Source: Rhynchopus sp. YZ270_cl-10 (taxonomy: Eukaryota; Euglenozoa; Diplonemea; Diplonemida; Diplonemidae). Taken from it: a stretch of DNA of 64,000 nt. A program made the position numbers and the translations under genes. The notes beneath the pieces are model-generated. The model had not been told where the DNA came from. It worked only from the letters and a program-made list of their open reading frames with translations, and searched no databases. The DNA lies in the NCBI GenBank assembly GCA_964035575.1, contig OZ037850.1, positions 1,446,501 through 1,510,500 on the forward strand, in the 5' to 3' direction. Positions 19,676 through 30,508 of this stretch are shown here, one piece after another (within the stretch, counting starts at the first letter, position 1; every line of letters begins with the position of its first letter).

Positions 19676-20232
19676 ACAAAGACTCTGGAGCAGATGTTGC
19701 CTTACGTAGAGGCAGTGAGTATGCACAGCCTTTGTTGTCTTTGCACAATCATTATCAACCACACACTCACCACAGTTGAGAAGGCTACCGCTGACACGAA
19801 GAATGAGACCCTGGGGGAGCTGAAGTCACGTATGTTGTCCTTTATTACCAACAAAAATAAGCGTCGAAAAGGTACCGTTACCTACAAAACACACCTCCCA
19901 CAGAGATTTACATGATGTTCTATCGTTCAATTGCACTCGTAACCAGAGAGGGAAGAAAAGAAAAAGAGCTTTTGACACAAATCGCTGCGACTGGAACCAA
20001 AGGTTTCCACGCAATAAGCAGGAGCGATCACGACATTGTGAGCGGGTTGATGAAACGCGACTCAAAGTCGACACTGGTCCGCAGACGGGACGCCACAAGA
20101 ATTAGAATTCACGACTACTCCCATGCACTGTACCTGCACGGCGTGAAGGGGCCACATGAACCGAACGTGGAGGACAAGATCAAAGAAGTGAAGGAGAAGT
20201 TCGGCATGAATCCAAAAAGCAGCTCTGCCTAA
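19676..20232 (+). pseudogene. Downstream exons of the P-loop ATPase gene, reading frame damaged or misread
   Basis: Good splice signals give introns 19715-19775 (GTGAGT to CACAG) and 19830-19903 (GTATGT to CACAG). Exons 19776-19829 and 19904-20232 join in phase: EKATADTKNETLGELKS, then QIYMMFYRSIALVTREG, ending MNPKSSSA at 20232. The block before them is in phase with the TAG at 19673-19675 but one base out of phase with the exon after it. So either the gene carries an in-frame stop and a frameshift, or a sequencing error or an unseen splice form exists. Confidence 0.5.
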
Positions 20233-20589
20233 AATATAGGGCGACACGTTAACACACTTTTGTTATTTTACATTTACTTGCCTTTTTCGACTCTCCCTTC
20301 TTCCTCTTCGCCCTCGGTTCTTCTACCTCACAGGGCAGAAACCTTTCTGTAACCTGCAACACCACCTGCACCTGTGAAGTGAAATTGGAAAATAGTGAGA
20401 GTTGAGGACGATCTGCGACTATACCTGTAGTATGAAAAAGCCTTCGGACAATGTTGAGTTGTTCCTGTGTGTTGGTCTGTTGCTCAGGCACCTCGTGGGA
20501 CGTTTATTTGGCAGTGAAAAGAGGGTGGGGAATACAGAGGTTGTGTGATACACCGAGCGGTTGTGAACCGCCCCCGTTCTCTTACGGTA

Positions 20590-20662
20590 CGGACCACTCA
20601 CGTCCCACCCTTTGCCTGAGCTCAACTGAGATGCGTTTTTGGCACGTTTCAACTACTCTCTT
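20590..20662 (+). repeat. ACTGAGATGCG dispersed repeat family
   Basis: About 70 nt: GGACCACTCACGTCCCACCC, then ACTGAGATGCG and GGCACGTTTCAACTACTCTC plus a T-rich tail. The fullest second copy is 52025-52101; shorter ones are at 2493-2533 and, split, 30130-30156 and 30424-30453. All are on the + strand. Unknown function; the ATG within it creates spurious ORF starts. Confidence 0.65.
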
Positions 20663-20778
20663 TACTTTTATGGGATAAGATATTTTACTCGCCCCTTCCC
20701 TGCAAAAACAGCAACTCTCATTGAAAACTGGCAACACTTTTGTTGTCTATAACATTTAAAAAGTTTTATGGGATAAGC

Positions 20779-20995
20779 ACAGTCTGACCCACTAAGTTGG
20801 ACAGTATGGATTCATAGGCAGGCCGTGTGGTATGTGGTGGTTTACCCAGCAAACTCGTTTAAACCGCACACCCACATACCCCACAAGTGCTTGTCAACCA
20901 TGAAACCACTACCCCATTGCCTGGGCCTGAGCTATCTTTCTTGAAACGTTTTGGGCCCACACTGTCCAAAATCCAGACTTAGTGGGTCAGACTGT
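20779..20995. mobile_element. 217-bp MITE with 17-19-bp inverted ends
   Basis: ACAGTCTGACCCACTAAGT at the left end is repeated inverted at the right end. Just inside, TGGACAGTATGGA and TGTCCAAAATCCA extend the pairing imperfectly. CAGT-type tips recall Tc1/mariner MITEs, but I see no clear TA duplication. No coding capacity. Confidence 0.65.
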
Positions 20996-21255
20996 CCTTT
21001 ACCCCTAATTTTATTTTCAGATTTGTGAGGCAGTCTCGAGGTAACACGTCGGTTATTGTTCACGAATGCTACCAGAAAGTTTTTTTTTGTTGTGAAATAT
21101 TCTTACCTTTGTGGAGTGCATGGGAAATGGTCGTTATTTTTTTGAGTTTCCTTTACGTGGACCCCTATGCCCCTCCTCCCCTCCCCCACTTCCACCCAAA
21201 CCCGGTCCAGATTGAAAAAATAATACCGCAAAAGTAAAAAAAGATGCCCCCATAT

Positions 21256-24200
21256 TGGGGTGTCCCGGCGGTACCACGCTAACACCCACTTACACACACT
21301 TTCACCCCATTACTCTAGCTCCTCCCCGCACGTACATTTCGCACTAACGGTGCCAATTGATAACAGATTCCCCCCTCACTCTCCCCTTTTTGTTTTTATT
21401 TTGATTTCTTTTGACCACTAAGAGTACGATCATAAACCCCACATAAAGCAGCACTGTAAGGCACTGGAAGTGCGTTATGTGGGGTTTGAGAGTACTCGAA
21501 ACAAAAAAGGTGGGCGTCGGGCTGCTATTTCTTTTTACCTCCTGCTTTGGCAGGGTAGGAACCGGGGAGGGCTGGGAAAAACAAAATACCACCATATTCA
21601 GCAGAAAAAATTCATTTTTCGCTTTTTCCGTTTTCCCCACTCTAGCTCCTCCCCGCACGCACGATCATAAACCCCACATTACGCCCCATTACACCCCATT
21701 ACACATGAATTACAACGCCTTGGTGTTTTGGTCTTTACTAAAGGGATGTGCGGACGACACCAAAAAAATTGAAATTTTTCGCGATATTTGGTGCTCCAAA
21801 AATTTTCCGGAACCGAAAATCGTGTACTTTGGTGGGGTGTCCCGGCGGTACCACACTAACACCCACTTACGCACACTTTCACCCCATTTCACCGAATTAC
21901 ACCCACTTTCACCCCATTACATGTACCGTTTTACCCATGACATAACTGGGCACAACTGGCACCATACTCACCTGAGCTGTGCCTATATTAGGCACAATTT
22001 CAGTACAATTTCAGCACAACTACACACAACTAACCACAACTAACCACAACTAACCACAATTACACCACAATTACACACAATTACACCTAAATTACGCTAG
22101 GGGGAAAAATGGTACACCACCCTACAGGGAAGCATGCCACCACATGTAAGTGACCTGTACTGTACTGTACTGTACTGTACTGTACTGTACTGTACTGTAC
22201 TGTACTGTACTGTACTGTACTGTACTGTACTGTACTGTACTGTACTGTACTGTACTGTACTGTACTGTACTGTACTGTACTGTACTGTACTGTACTGTAC
22301 TGTACTGTACTGTACTGTACTGTACTGTACTGTACTGTACTGTACTGTACTGTACTGTACTGTACTGTACTGTACTGTACTGTACTGTACTGTACTGTAC
22401 TGTACTGTACTGTACTGTACTGTACTGTACTGTACTGTACTGTACTGTACTGTACTGTACTGTACTGTACTGTACTGTACTGTACTGTACTGTACTGTAC
22501 TGTACTGTACTGTACTGTACTGTACTGTACTGTACTGTACTGTACTGTACTGTACTGTACTGTACTGTACTGTACTGTACTGTACTGTACTGTACTGTAC
22601 TGTACTGTACTGTACTGTACTGTACTGTACTGTACTGTACTGTACTGTACTGTACTGTACTGTACTGTACTGTACTGTACTGTACTGTACTGTACTGTAC
22701 TGTACTGTACTGTACTGTACTGTACTGTACTGTACTGTACTGTACTGTACTGTACTGTGTACTGTACTGTACTGTGTACTGTACTGTACTGTGTACTGTA
22801 CTGTACTGTGTACTGTACTGTACTGTGTACTGTACTGTACTGTGTACTGTACTGTACTGTGTACTGTACTGTACTGTGTACTGTACTGTACTGTGTACTG
22901 TACTGTACTGTGTACTGTACTGTACTGTGTACTGTACTGTACTGTGTACTGTACTGTACTGTACTGTACTGTACTGTACTGTACTGTACTGTACTGTACT
23001 GTACTGTACTGTACTGTACTGTACTGTACTGTACTGTACTGTACTGTACTGTACTGTACTGTACTGTACTGTACTGTACTGTACTGTACTGTACTGTACT
23101 GTACTGTACTGTACTGTACTGTACTGTACTGTACTGTACTGTACTGTACTGTACTGTACTGTACTGTACTGTACTGTACTGTACTGTACTGTACTGTACT
23201 GTACTGTACTGTACTGTACTGTACTGTACTGTACTGTACTGTACTGTACTGTACTGTACTGTACTGTACTGTACTGTACTGTACTGTACTGTACTGTACT
23301 GTACTGTACTGTACTGTACTGTACTGTACTGTACTGTACTGTACTGTGTACTGTACTGTGTACTGTACTGTACTGTGTACTGTACTGTACTGTGTACTGT
23401 ACTGTACTGTGTACTGTACTGTACTGTACTGTACTGTACTGTACTGTACTGTACTGTACTGTACTGTACTGTACTGTACTGTACTGTACTGTACTGTACT
23501 GTACTGTACTGTACTGTACTGTACTGTACTGTACTGTACTGTACTGTACTGTGTACTGTACTGTGTACTGTACTGTACTGTGTACTGTACTGTACTGTGT
23601 ACTGTACTGTACTGTGTACTGTACTGTACTGTGTACTGTACTGTACTGTGTACTGTACTGTACTGTGTACTGTACTGTACTGTGTACTGTACTGTACTGT
23701 GTACTGTACTGTACTGTGTACTGTACTGTACTGTGTACTGTACTGTACTGTGTACTGTACTGTGTACTGTACTGTACTGTGTACTGTACTGTACTGTGTA
23801 CTGTACTGTACTGTGTACTGTACTGTACTGTGTACTGTGTACTGTGTACTGTGTACTGTGTACTGTGTACTGTGTACTGTGTACTGTGTACTGTGTACTG
23901 TGTACTGTGTACTGTGTACTGTGTACTGTGTACTGTGTACTGTGTACTGTGTACTGTGTACTGTGTACTGTGTACTGTGTACTGTGTACTGTGTACTGTG
24001 TACTGTGTACTGTGTACTGTGTACTGTGTACTGTGTACTGTGTACTGTGTACTGTGTACTGTGTACTGTGTACTGTGTACTGTGTACTGTGTACTGTGTA
24101 GAAACACGGTAGAAACATGGGGAATCGGTTATGTGGCCACGCCAGTAAAAATTTAACACTGTACGCATAAGTGCATAGAAAAAATCGTAAAACAACGTGT

Positions 24201-24419
24201 AATCTGTGGTCAAAAGTGCAAAATTCCTTCGGCAATGGTCAGCCAGGAAAATTTTTTTTTGCTCCACTCGCCAAAAAAATTTTTGTTGTCACCTTTTTTG
24301 GACTTTTCGTGTTGAAAAAACGGGGGGAAAACGCAAAAAAAGCAAAAAGTTTAAATTCCCTCCATTACACTCCATTACACCCCATTACACCTGAATTACG
24401 CCGTGCCCGGGACACCCCA
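21256..24419. mobile_element. Nested satellite-bearing transposon (TGGGGTGTCCCGG family)
   Basis: The left tip TGGGGTGTCCCGGCGGTACC occurs at 21256 and again at 21833; the right tip CCGGGACACCCCA ends at 24419. The segment 21641-21830 and the 320 bp after the satellite match the complete copy at 56581-57900. A 328-bp insert between two TCTAGCTCCTCCCCGCACG repeats (21313 and 21641) contains a hairpin at 21421-21494. No target duplication joins either left tip to the right tip, so this is a nested or rearranged pair. No transposase. Confidence 0.7.
22156..24099. repeat. 1.9-kb satellite with alternating TACTG and TACTGTG units
   Basis: Pure TACTG pentamers at about 22156-22756, then a 17-bp composite (5+5+7) to 22950, pentamers again to 23345, a short mixed block, pentamers to 23545, composite to 23830, and pure TACTGTG heptamers to 24099. 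Long open frames in all phases are artefacts of the repeat. Confidence 0.95.
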
Positions 24420-24577
24420 TAGTAGCTTGAAAGGTGCACTTTTCAAATGTTGCTGGTTTGCTGGTTTAGAAATTTTTTTTCCCCGGTTGAAAGCGGTCGT
24501 CGCGCGCTTCGCGCGCGCCTCCCTGCCAACCACTAAGTGGAGAGGCAAAGGGTAAATTTTGCGAGACAACAAAGAAA

Positions 24578-24802
24578 ATGGAATATATTCCTGTGTTTAC
24601 GGCGCTTGGTCTTGCACCTTCCACTAACCGTACGAAGTCAATACGTCTTCCAGAAGCAGGGGCCGTTGCAACGGTGGGTCATTTTGAAAAAATGGACAAC
24701 TTTTTGCATCTTTGGTCAAGTTGCATTTGCGGCTGCAAAATGCAAGGGGATTCCCGAAGACATTGCAAACTCTATTTTTTGCGGAGCAAAAAATTAATAT
24801 AA
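24578..24802 (+). CDS. Small hypothetical ORF
   Basis: 74 codons from the ATG at 24578 (MEYIPVFTALGLAPSTN). Its second half in another frame (VAFAAAKCKGIPEDIANSIF) also looks protein-like, so it may be a frameshifted gene remnant. No family recognised and no introns seen. Confidence 0.2.
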   Translation: MEYIPVFTALGLAPSTNRTKSIRLPEAGAVATVGHFEKMDNFLHLWSSCICGCKMQGDSRRHCKLYFLRSKKLI

Positions 24803-24967
24803 AGTGGCGCCGCAGGCGAAAAAAAAATTAGGGCATAGTGCAAAACATGCAGCTTTTTACACCACAGAGTCACTTAACCGTTACTTTTGCCCTGAATAAT
24901 TCACATTGACGACAAATCTGTTCAAAGTAAGGAAAAAAGGATGAGATTTGTGGTGAGGATGACGATG

Positions 24968-25293
24968 TGTGGCCACCCACACCTCTACATCTACAAGATG
25001 GTTTGCATCTTTCAAAAATACTATTTCCTTCACTCAGGAGGAGAGAAGAGGAACTGCGGAGGAGTGCACATGCTCGCCCCCTCCTTTCCCCTCTCCCCAT
25101 TCTCTATTTCGGCTGCCGCACTGCCGGCACGGTCTGATTACCAATATCTTGAACCTCTCTCCCCCACACCCTCTTTTTCATGCATCCCTACTCTCCCCTC
25201 TCCCTGTATGACCGGTTGTGTACACAGAGGTCTTTGTTCTCTCCACGATAACCACCTCCCAACAGACAAAACAACACACAACACATCTTCAAA
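24968..25293 (+). promoter_or_regulatory. SCP2 spacer, 5'-truncated copy upstream of copy B
   Basis: Matches 18352-18650 and 25697-26018, starting abruptly at GGCCACCCACACCTCTACAT. The abrupt edge marks the right border of the 6.3-kb insert in the array. Confidence 0.6.
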
Positions 25294-25632
25294 ATGGCCG
25301 AAGTCTTCTTCGTGAAAATCAACGAGGCCCTGAACACTGCGGAGGGCAAGGCTGCCGGGAAGAAGGTGAACGAGGTGATCGCATATGAGTTCCCCGACAC
25401 CGGGAAGTTCTTCGTGATGGACCTGAAGAACGGAAAGGCGGCTGCCGGGAAGGACGACGACGCTGCGTGCACGTTCAAGATGGACGAGAAGGTGTTCCTC
25501 GACCTTGCGGGTGGGAAGGCTGATGCGATGGGTCTGTTCATGGAGGGCAAGGTGGAGCTGGACGGCGACACAGACGTGGCCATGAAGCTCACCAAGGTGC
25601 TCAAGGCGCTGGGCGACGTTGCGAAGATGTGA
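25294..25632 (+). CDS. SCP2 sterol-carrier domain protein, copy B
   Basis: 112 residues, identical in protein to copy C and three to five residues different from copy A. Begins MAEVFFVKINEALNTAEGK. Intronless, preceded by the leader ending CACATCTTCAAA. The lipid-binding SCP2 fold is as in copy A. Identity of B and C including spacers points to a recent tandem duplication or gene conversion. Confidence 0.9.
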   Translation: MAEVFFVKINEALNTAEGKAAGKKVNEVIAYEFPDTGKFFVMDLKNGKAAAGKDDDAACTFKMDEKVFLDLAGGKADAMGLFMEGKVELDGDTDVAMKLTKVLKALGDVAKM

Positions 25633-26018
25633 GCTTCTCACTCTTCTCTGTCACCACGCCACCCACATCCTAATCTCACACCACACCTATTTGAGGTCAC
25701 CCACACCTCTACATCTACAAGATGGTTCGCATCTTTCAAAATACTATTTCCTTCACTCAGGAGGAGAGAAGAGGAACTGCGGAGGAGTGCACATGCTCGC
25801 CCCCTCCTTTCCCCTCTCCCCATTCTCTATTTCGGCTGCCGCACTGCCGGCACGGTCTGATTACCAATATCTTGAACCTCTCTCCCCCACACCCTCTTTT
25901 TCATGCATCCCTACTCTCCCCTCTCCCTTTATGACCGGTTGTGTACACAGAGGTCTTTGTTCTCTCCACGATAATCACCACCTCCCAACAGACAACCAAC
26001 ACACAACACATCTTCAAA
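25633..26018 (+). promoter_or_regulatory. Complete SCP2 inter-gene spacer (promoter and leader of copy C)
   Basis: 386 bp between stop of B and start of C. It defines the tandem unit of about 725 bp and is nearly identical to 18286-18657. Confidence 0.6.
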
Positions 26019-26357
26019 ATGGCCGAAGTCTTCTTCGTGAAAATCAACGAGGCCCTGAACACTGCGGAGGGCAAGGCTGCCGGGAAGAAGGTGAACGAGG
26101 TGATCGCATATGAGTTCCCCGACACCGGGAAGTTCTTCGTGATGGACCTGAAGAACGGAAAGGCGGCTGCCGGGAAGGACGACGACGCTGCGTGCACGTT
26201 CAAGATGGACGAGAAGGTGTTCCTCGACCTTGCGGGTGGGAAGGCTGATGCGATGGGTCTGTTCATGGAGGGCAAGGTGGAGCTGGACGGCGACACAGAC
26301 GTGGCCATGAAGCTCACCAAGGTGCTCAAGGCGCTGGGCGACGTTGCGAAGATGTGA
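26019..26357 (+). CDS. SCP2 sterol-carrier domain protein, copy C
   Basis: 112 residues, same protein as copy B. After its stop the shared spacer does not continue beyond TGAGCTTCTCACTCTT, so this is the right end of the array. Two hairpin-family repeats follow within 150 bp. Confidence 0.9.
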   Translation: MAEVFFVKINEALNTAEGKAAGKKVNEVIAYEFPDTGKFFVMDLKNGKAAAGKDDDAACTFKMDEKVFLDLAGGKADAMGLFMEGKVELDGDTDVAMKLTKVLKALGDVAKM

Positions 26358-26410
26358 GCTTCTCACTCTTGCGACATCTCCTTTCGTCACTGCCATATAT
26401 TTGTTACATA

Positions 26411-26450
26411 GGTGACTAAGCACGAGAGGATTAGGTGCATCTTGTAAACG
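26411..26450 (+). repeat. Dispersed hairpin repeat, reference copy
   Basis: Consensus: GGTGACTAAGC, ACGAGAG, GCTTAGGTTCATCTT, then ACAAAC or similar and a T-run. CTAAGC and GCTTAG can pair around a 7-nt loop in the best copies. Copies on the + strand: 2059, 6881, 17448, 26411, 26466, 30035, 40411, 41683, 44604, 46681, 47232, 47585, 52479, 57994. Most lie 50-800 bp downstream of a gene. Could be a small structured RNA, a 3' processing signal or a very short mobile element. Confidence 0.7.
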
Positions 26451-26465
26451 TTTCTTTTTGAATAA

Positions 26466-26508
26466 GGTGACAGCAATAAGCAATGCTTGGTCTCATCTTA
26501 CATTTTTC
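26466..26508 (+). repeat. Dispersed hairpin repeat, diverged second copy
   Basis: GGTGACAGCAATAAGCAATG, then CTTGGTCTCATCTTACA and a T-run. The stem is shifted to AAGCAATGCTT. It lies 16 bp after the reference copy, the only close pair seen. Confidence 0.5.
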
Positions 26509-26785
26509 TTCTCAACGAAGCAAACCCTATTGTGGTGCTAGCCGCTGCACAGCGCGGCGGGGCCATTACTATTTTTCTACTATATTTTTGCTACCCATTC
26601 GTGGCTTTTTTTTATCTCGAAGTTTTTTTCTTCTTCTTACATCATCGACGGTTGCTGCATACGTCCTTAGGCGGCATAGTCTGAATAAGAAACCCCACAC
26701 TACTTTACACCTTCCTACCCATCCACCCCCCCTCCCTACACCTTCCACAGACGCAAATGCGCGCTGCATTTGCGAGCATTAAAGT

Positions 26786-29700
26786 ATGGGCGACACGATG
26801 CGTGCAGAACGAGAGCAAGCCCCACCCTCTCCCTCACGCTTCCTGGACGACATGGCAGCACAGGCTAGCAGCGACTCGGGCCTGCTGATCGCGGCGTCGG
26901 GGTTGGGGGTGCATGTTGTGTTCTCGAAGCTGTGCAAGAAGGTGACGGAGGACGGCATACCTGGCCTGGTCCTTTCACTGAACGCCACAGTCGAATGCGA
27001 GAACTTCGTGGAAGACTGGATGGTGCAGCACTCCGACCCCTCCCGCCTCCCAGCACGCATCCCTGTCGGCACACTGCCGAAGGTGCGTGAACAGATCTAC
27101 CAGACGTCTCGGGTGTGCAGCGCGTCGTCACGGCATTTGGTTGTTGACATTCTCTCGAACCGCCTGAAGGCAGAGCAGGTGCGTGGGTGTTTAGTGTGGA
27201 ATGCGCATATGATCGATGTCGACTCGCCAGTGTCCTTCATTCTCCGCATGCTTCGTGAGAAGAAGGCTGCCGACAGCGACAACTTCTTTGTACGCTGCCT
27301 CACAGACGCGCCAGACGCATTTGCAAAGCGTGGTCTGAAGCTGCAATACCTTCTGCGCAACCTGACAGTGCAAAAGGTGTGGCTGTGGCCACGCTTCCAC
27401 ATACAAGCCGACGCCTGTCTCAAGCAAAGCCTGTTGGAAGTTGTCGAGATGCAGGGGTCACTCCCGAAGAGTGTGTCCATAATACAGAAAAATATCATAG
27501 AAATCGTGGAGTGGGTCCTCGCTGAGTTGCGTCTCAGGCTGGAAAAGTTCCTTCCTGCCGGTGCAGGCTCTGCAGAGCTTACTGCCACTGGTGTTATTAG
27601 CGGACAAATTAATCGATTTTTACGTTCAGAGCTAGGAAACCGTCTTGACAAGCTCCCGAAAGACGTGCTAACATTGATAGAAGAGTTGGACACACTGCGG
27701 AAGCTGCTCCGTGCACTGCATTCCAAAACGTCTATCGAATTTTACGAAACCGTCGAGCGCGCTGTCTTCAAAGCAGAGGGGCGCACCGTCAACGGGATAG
27801 TCATTCTTCCCTCCTTCTGGCTGCATGCAGGTGGGACTAAGCATTTGCTTCCACACGCGAAGTCGCGCATAGTTAAGAACGATGTCATCAACTTTGAACG
27901 CGAGTCTAACTTCTCTACGCTTACCTCCGTCATGAAGGACATCCACTCCGACTGGCGGAAGAAAGGTGCCGGGTTTTCGTCGCTTTGCCCTGAGAGGACT
28001 TTTATGGGTCGGGATCGACCGACTGCTTTGGTACTGTGCAAGGACCGGCATACGCAAATTGTTGTGTCGCAGATGATTCACCGGGGTGAGGCCTTTGTAC
28101 TGAACTATATGATGAAGCGCTATGTGGCGAACACATACCGCGAACGCCGCACCCTTGCAGCGGCACTGAAGGAGTACCACCCGAAGAAGCTCTCAGACTT
28201 CGACAGCGACGCTGCGACTGCAGAGGACGGGCCGCCGCTCTTGCAGCGCAACTCTGTGAGCAGAAGCGTGCTAGCCAACATCGCAGACAACCAGCAGAAG
28301 ACTCCCATCCCCGACGGCGCGCTCGACGTCACAGAAGAGGACCTCGGGGACGATGACATCTTTTCCCTCATTGCCTCTGTTCCTTGTATGCACCTTCCCG
28401 CCACCGCCACCCCTTCCTCACCGGGAGACTCCACCCAGGAACCAGGCACGCTGCCATTCAACCCGCAGCAGCTCGACGCAACACAGCTTGAAGCCGGAGA
28501 ACTAGAGGAGCTGCGGGGTCTGCACTTCGACCTGCAGAGTGATGACGATTCAGACATCTCGGGGGATCTGCTGGAGGCGGAGGTGAACGTCGCTCCGACG
28601 CAGCCGTTGACAGGGCAGCTGAAGGGTGAGCCGGCACGCAAAAAACGGCGTCTTTCGCTTCCAATTGACCCCAGCGTAGGCGGTGCAGGCACTGTTGTCC
28701 AGAAACCCGGCTGCAAAACCACACCACGCTCCACCGAGCAGGCGATCCTCTCTGCAGAATACGAGCACTACTTTGGCATCTTTGGGGCAGGGTCTGGCCC
28801 CTGCGCAGTGGTGCACACCCATCTTAACAGTGCAAACCTGCTTGACACTCTGAAACCTACTTGGATCGTTATGTACGATCCTAGCGTAGCGCTAATCAGA
28901 AGTCTTGAAGTTTATGCAGCACGGCACAGCGAGTGGAGGACAAAGGTTTATGTTCTTGGGCATGCCGACAGCACGGAGCAGCAACGCAACCTGACGGATA
29001 TCAAGAATGAGACCGCGGCATTCAAGAATCTGGCAAGGGAGCGGGCGGGGCTTGCCACATATGTCACCAACTATACGAACGACCCTTCTGCGCAGGTGGC
29101 TGCACCGAGGTCTCGCCGTGCGGGGGGGCTGCTGCAGAGCCTTTCGAGGGGGAGCCGTGTCTTGGTTGACCTGCGGGAGTTCCGCTCGCGTCTGCCGTCT
29201 GCACTGCACCGTGCTAACCTTGTTCCCGTGCCCATGCACCTAGAGATCGCAGACTACGTCCTCACCGCAGACATAGGCGTGGAGCGGAAGAGCATCCCCG
29301 ACCTCATGGGCTCCCTCGCATCAGGCCGCCTCCTCCAGCAGATCGAACGCCTCGCAAAACGCTATGCGATCCCCGTCCTCCTCATAGAATTCGACCCAGA
29401 TCGGCAGTTCTGTTTGGCCGAAGGTGTTACTTGGCACCCTGGGAGAACTGTGTTCACGCAGGTATGTGCCCAAATGTTACCCCCCCAAAAAAAAACATCA
29501 AAAATTACAGCGAGAGAACTCCGGCTGGTTTGGCGCTACTGCAACGCCAGAAGAAAAGACCCGTGCGGTACTGGAGAAGCTGGCGTCCTTGGTGATGCTG
29601 CATCCGACACTGCGTATTTGGTGGTCGCGGAGCCCGGCGATGACAGCAAGCATCTTTGAGAAGGCAAAGTTTGGCCGTCCTGAGCCAGAGGAAGGTGACA

Positions 29701-29897
29701 CAGCAGAGGCGGTGGACCATGCGTCGACAGCAGTCGACTTCCTGCTGAAGCTGCCAGGTGTGACGCAAAGCAACGTCGGTGTCCTTGTCGACACCTTCGA
29801 CACCATCGCAGATCTTTTGGAGGCGCCACGAGACAGGCTCGCTGTGCTCTTGGGGGAGGAGGGGCTGCGATTACACACAGCCCTGCACTCCTCGTGA
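26786..29897 (+). CDS. XPF: XPF/Rad1 structure-specific DNA repair endonuclease subunit
   Basis: Exons 26786-29461 and 29511-29897 with a 49-nt intron (GTATGT donor, TTACAG acceptor) in phase 0; about 1020 residues, close to the family's usual size. The N-terminal third is the degenerate helicase-like region (SRHLVVDILSNRLKAEQVRG matches the XPF pattern). The nuclease domain has VLVDLREFRSRLP and the VERKSIPDL motif (V832, E833, R834, K835), the ERKxxxD metal site. After the intron comes a tandem helix-hairpin-helix end with LLKLPGVTQSNVGVLVDTFD. The central acidic insert (about residues 480-600) is not conserved. With an ERCC1 partner this enzyme cuts 5' of lesions in nucleotide excision and crosslink repair. 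Confidence 0.95.
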
Positions 29898-30508
29898 GAG
29901 CGTAATACCGTGGTTGTTACTGCGTAGGGTAGGGGGTGTTTAGGTGTTGGTCTCCAAAAAAGGATTTCATATTTTTCTCTTGTTTTCATAAAACCTCAAA
30001 AGTGGGATCAAATGTTCTGTTGATAGTCTGAAGAGGTGACTAAGCGAGGTTGAGGTTCATCTTACTAACGTTTTCTCTGCCAGTGCCTGCGTTCGATGAA
30101 CGGTGAGGCGTTTGCACTTTCAACTTCTCTCTTCTCTCGACTGAGATGTCGACCTCAGTGACCTCCGTATACGTCACCTCGTACAGTTTGGAGGAAGCGC
30201 ATTGTGCCATGTGCCTTTTAATATTTTTATGATCGAACTCAACTCTGGCCGCGCCAGTTTTTCCGTTGCGATACCTCAGGCAGAATGGGCATCGCCTAGG
30301 TCCCTGCTGGCCTCTTCTGTCCAGGCTCCAGTTCTCCTCGTGAGTTCTCTGACGGGCTTGGCACTGCACCTTGGTACTCACCTCCGTATTCGTCTGACTC
30401 TGTGGAGCTTGCCCTTTCCCTGTGTTTAGCACGTTTCAACTACTATTTTCTCTATTTGATTCTTGTATCCGTTAAGTAAACACAATATTCCACAAAAAGG
30501 TTTACACA
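29898..30508. other. Intergenic with repeat copies
   Basis: A hairpin-family copy at 30035-30070 lies 140 bp after the XPF stop. Parts of the ACTGAGATGCG family are at 30130-30156 and 30424-30453. No gene seen. Confidence 0.55.

Larger units (their letters stand above)
20236..24967. other. Gene-poor insert splitting the SCP2 array
   Basis: Contains a copy of the ACTGAGATGCGTTTTAGCAC family near 20590-20662, a 217-bp MITE, the nested satellite-bearing transposon and a GC-rich palindrome at 24497-24515. A weak 74-codon ORF is at 24578-24802. Confidence 0.6.

Noticed and set aside
22156-24099. CRISPR array
   Set aside because: No spacers; a continuous tandem satellite in a eukaryotic genome.
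22087-24267. Very long open frames on both strands (YTVHSTQ / CTVLY repeats)
   Set aside because: They are the six translations of a simple TACTG/TACTGTG satellite; no start context, no non-repeat domain.
26411-26450. tRNA or tRNA-SINE reading of the hairpin family (TGACTAAGCACGAGAGG as A-box)
   Set aside because: No B-box at a usable distance and no acceptor stem.
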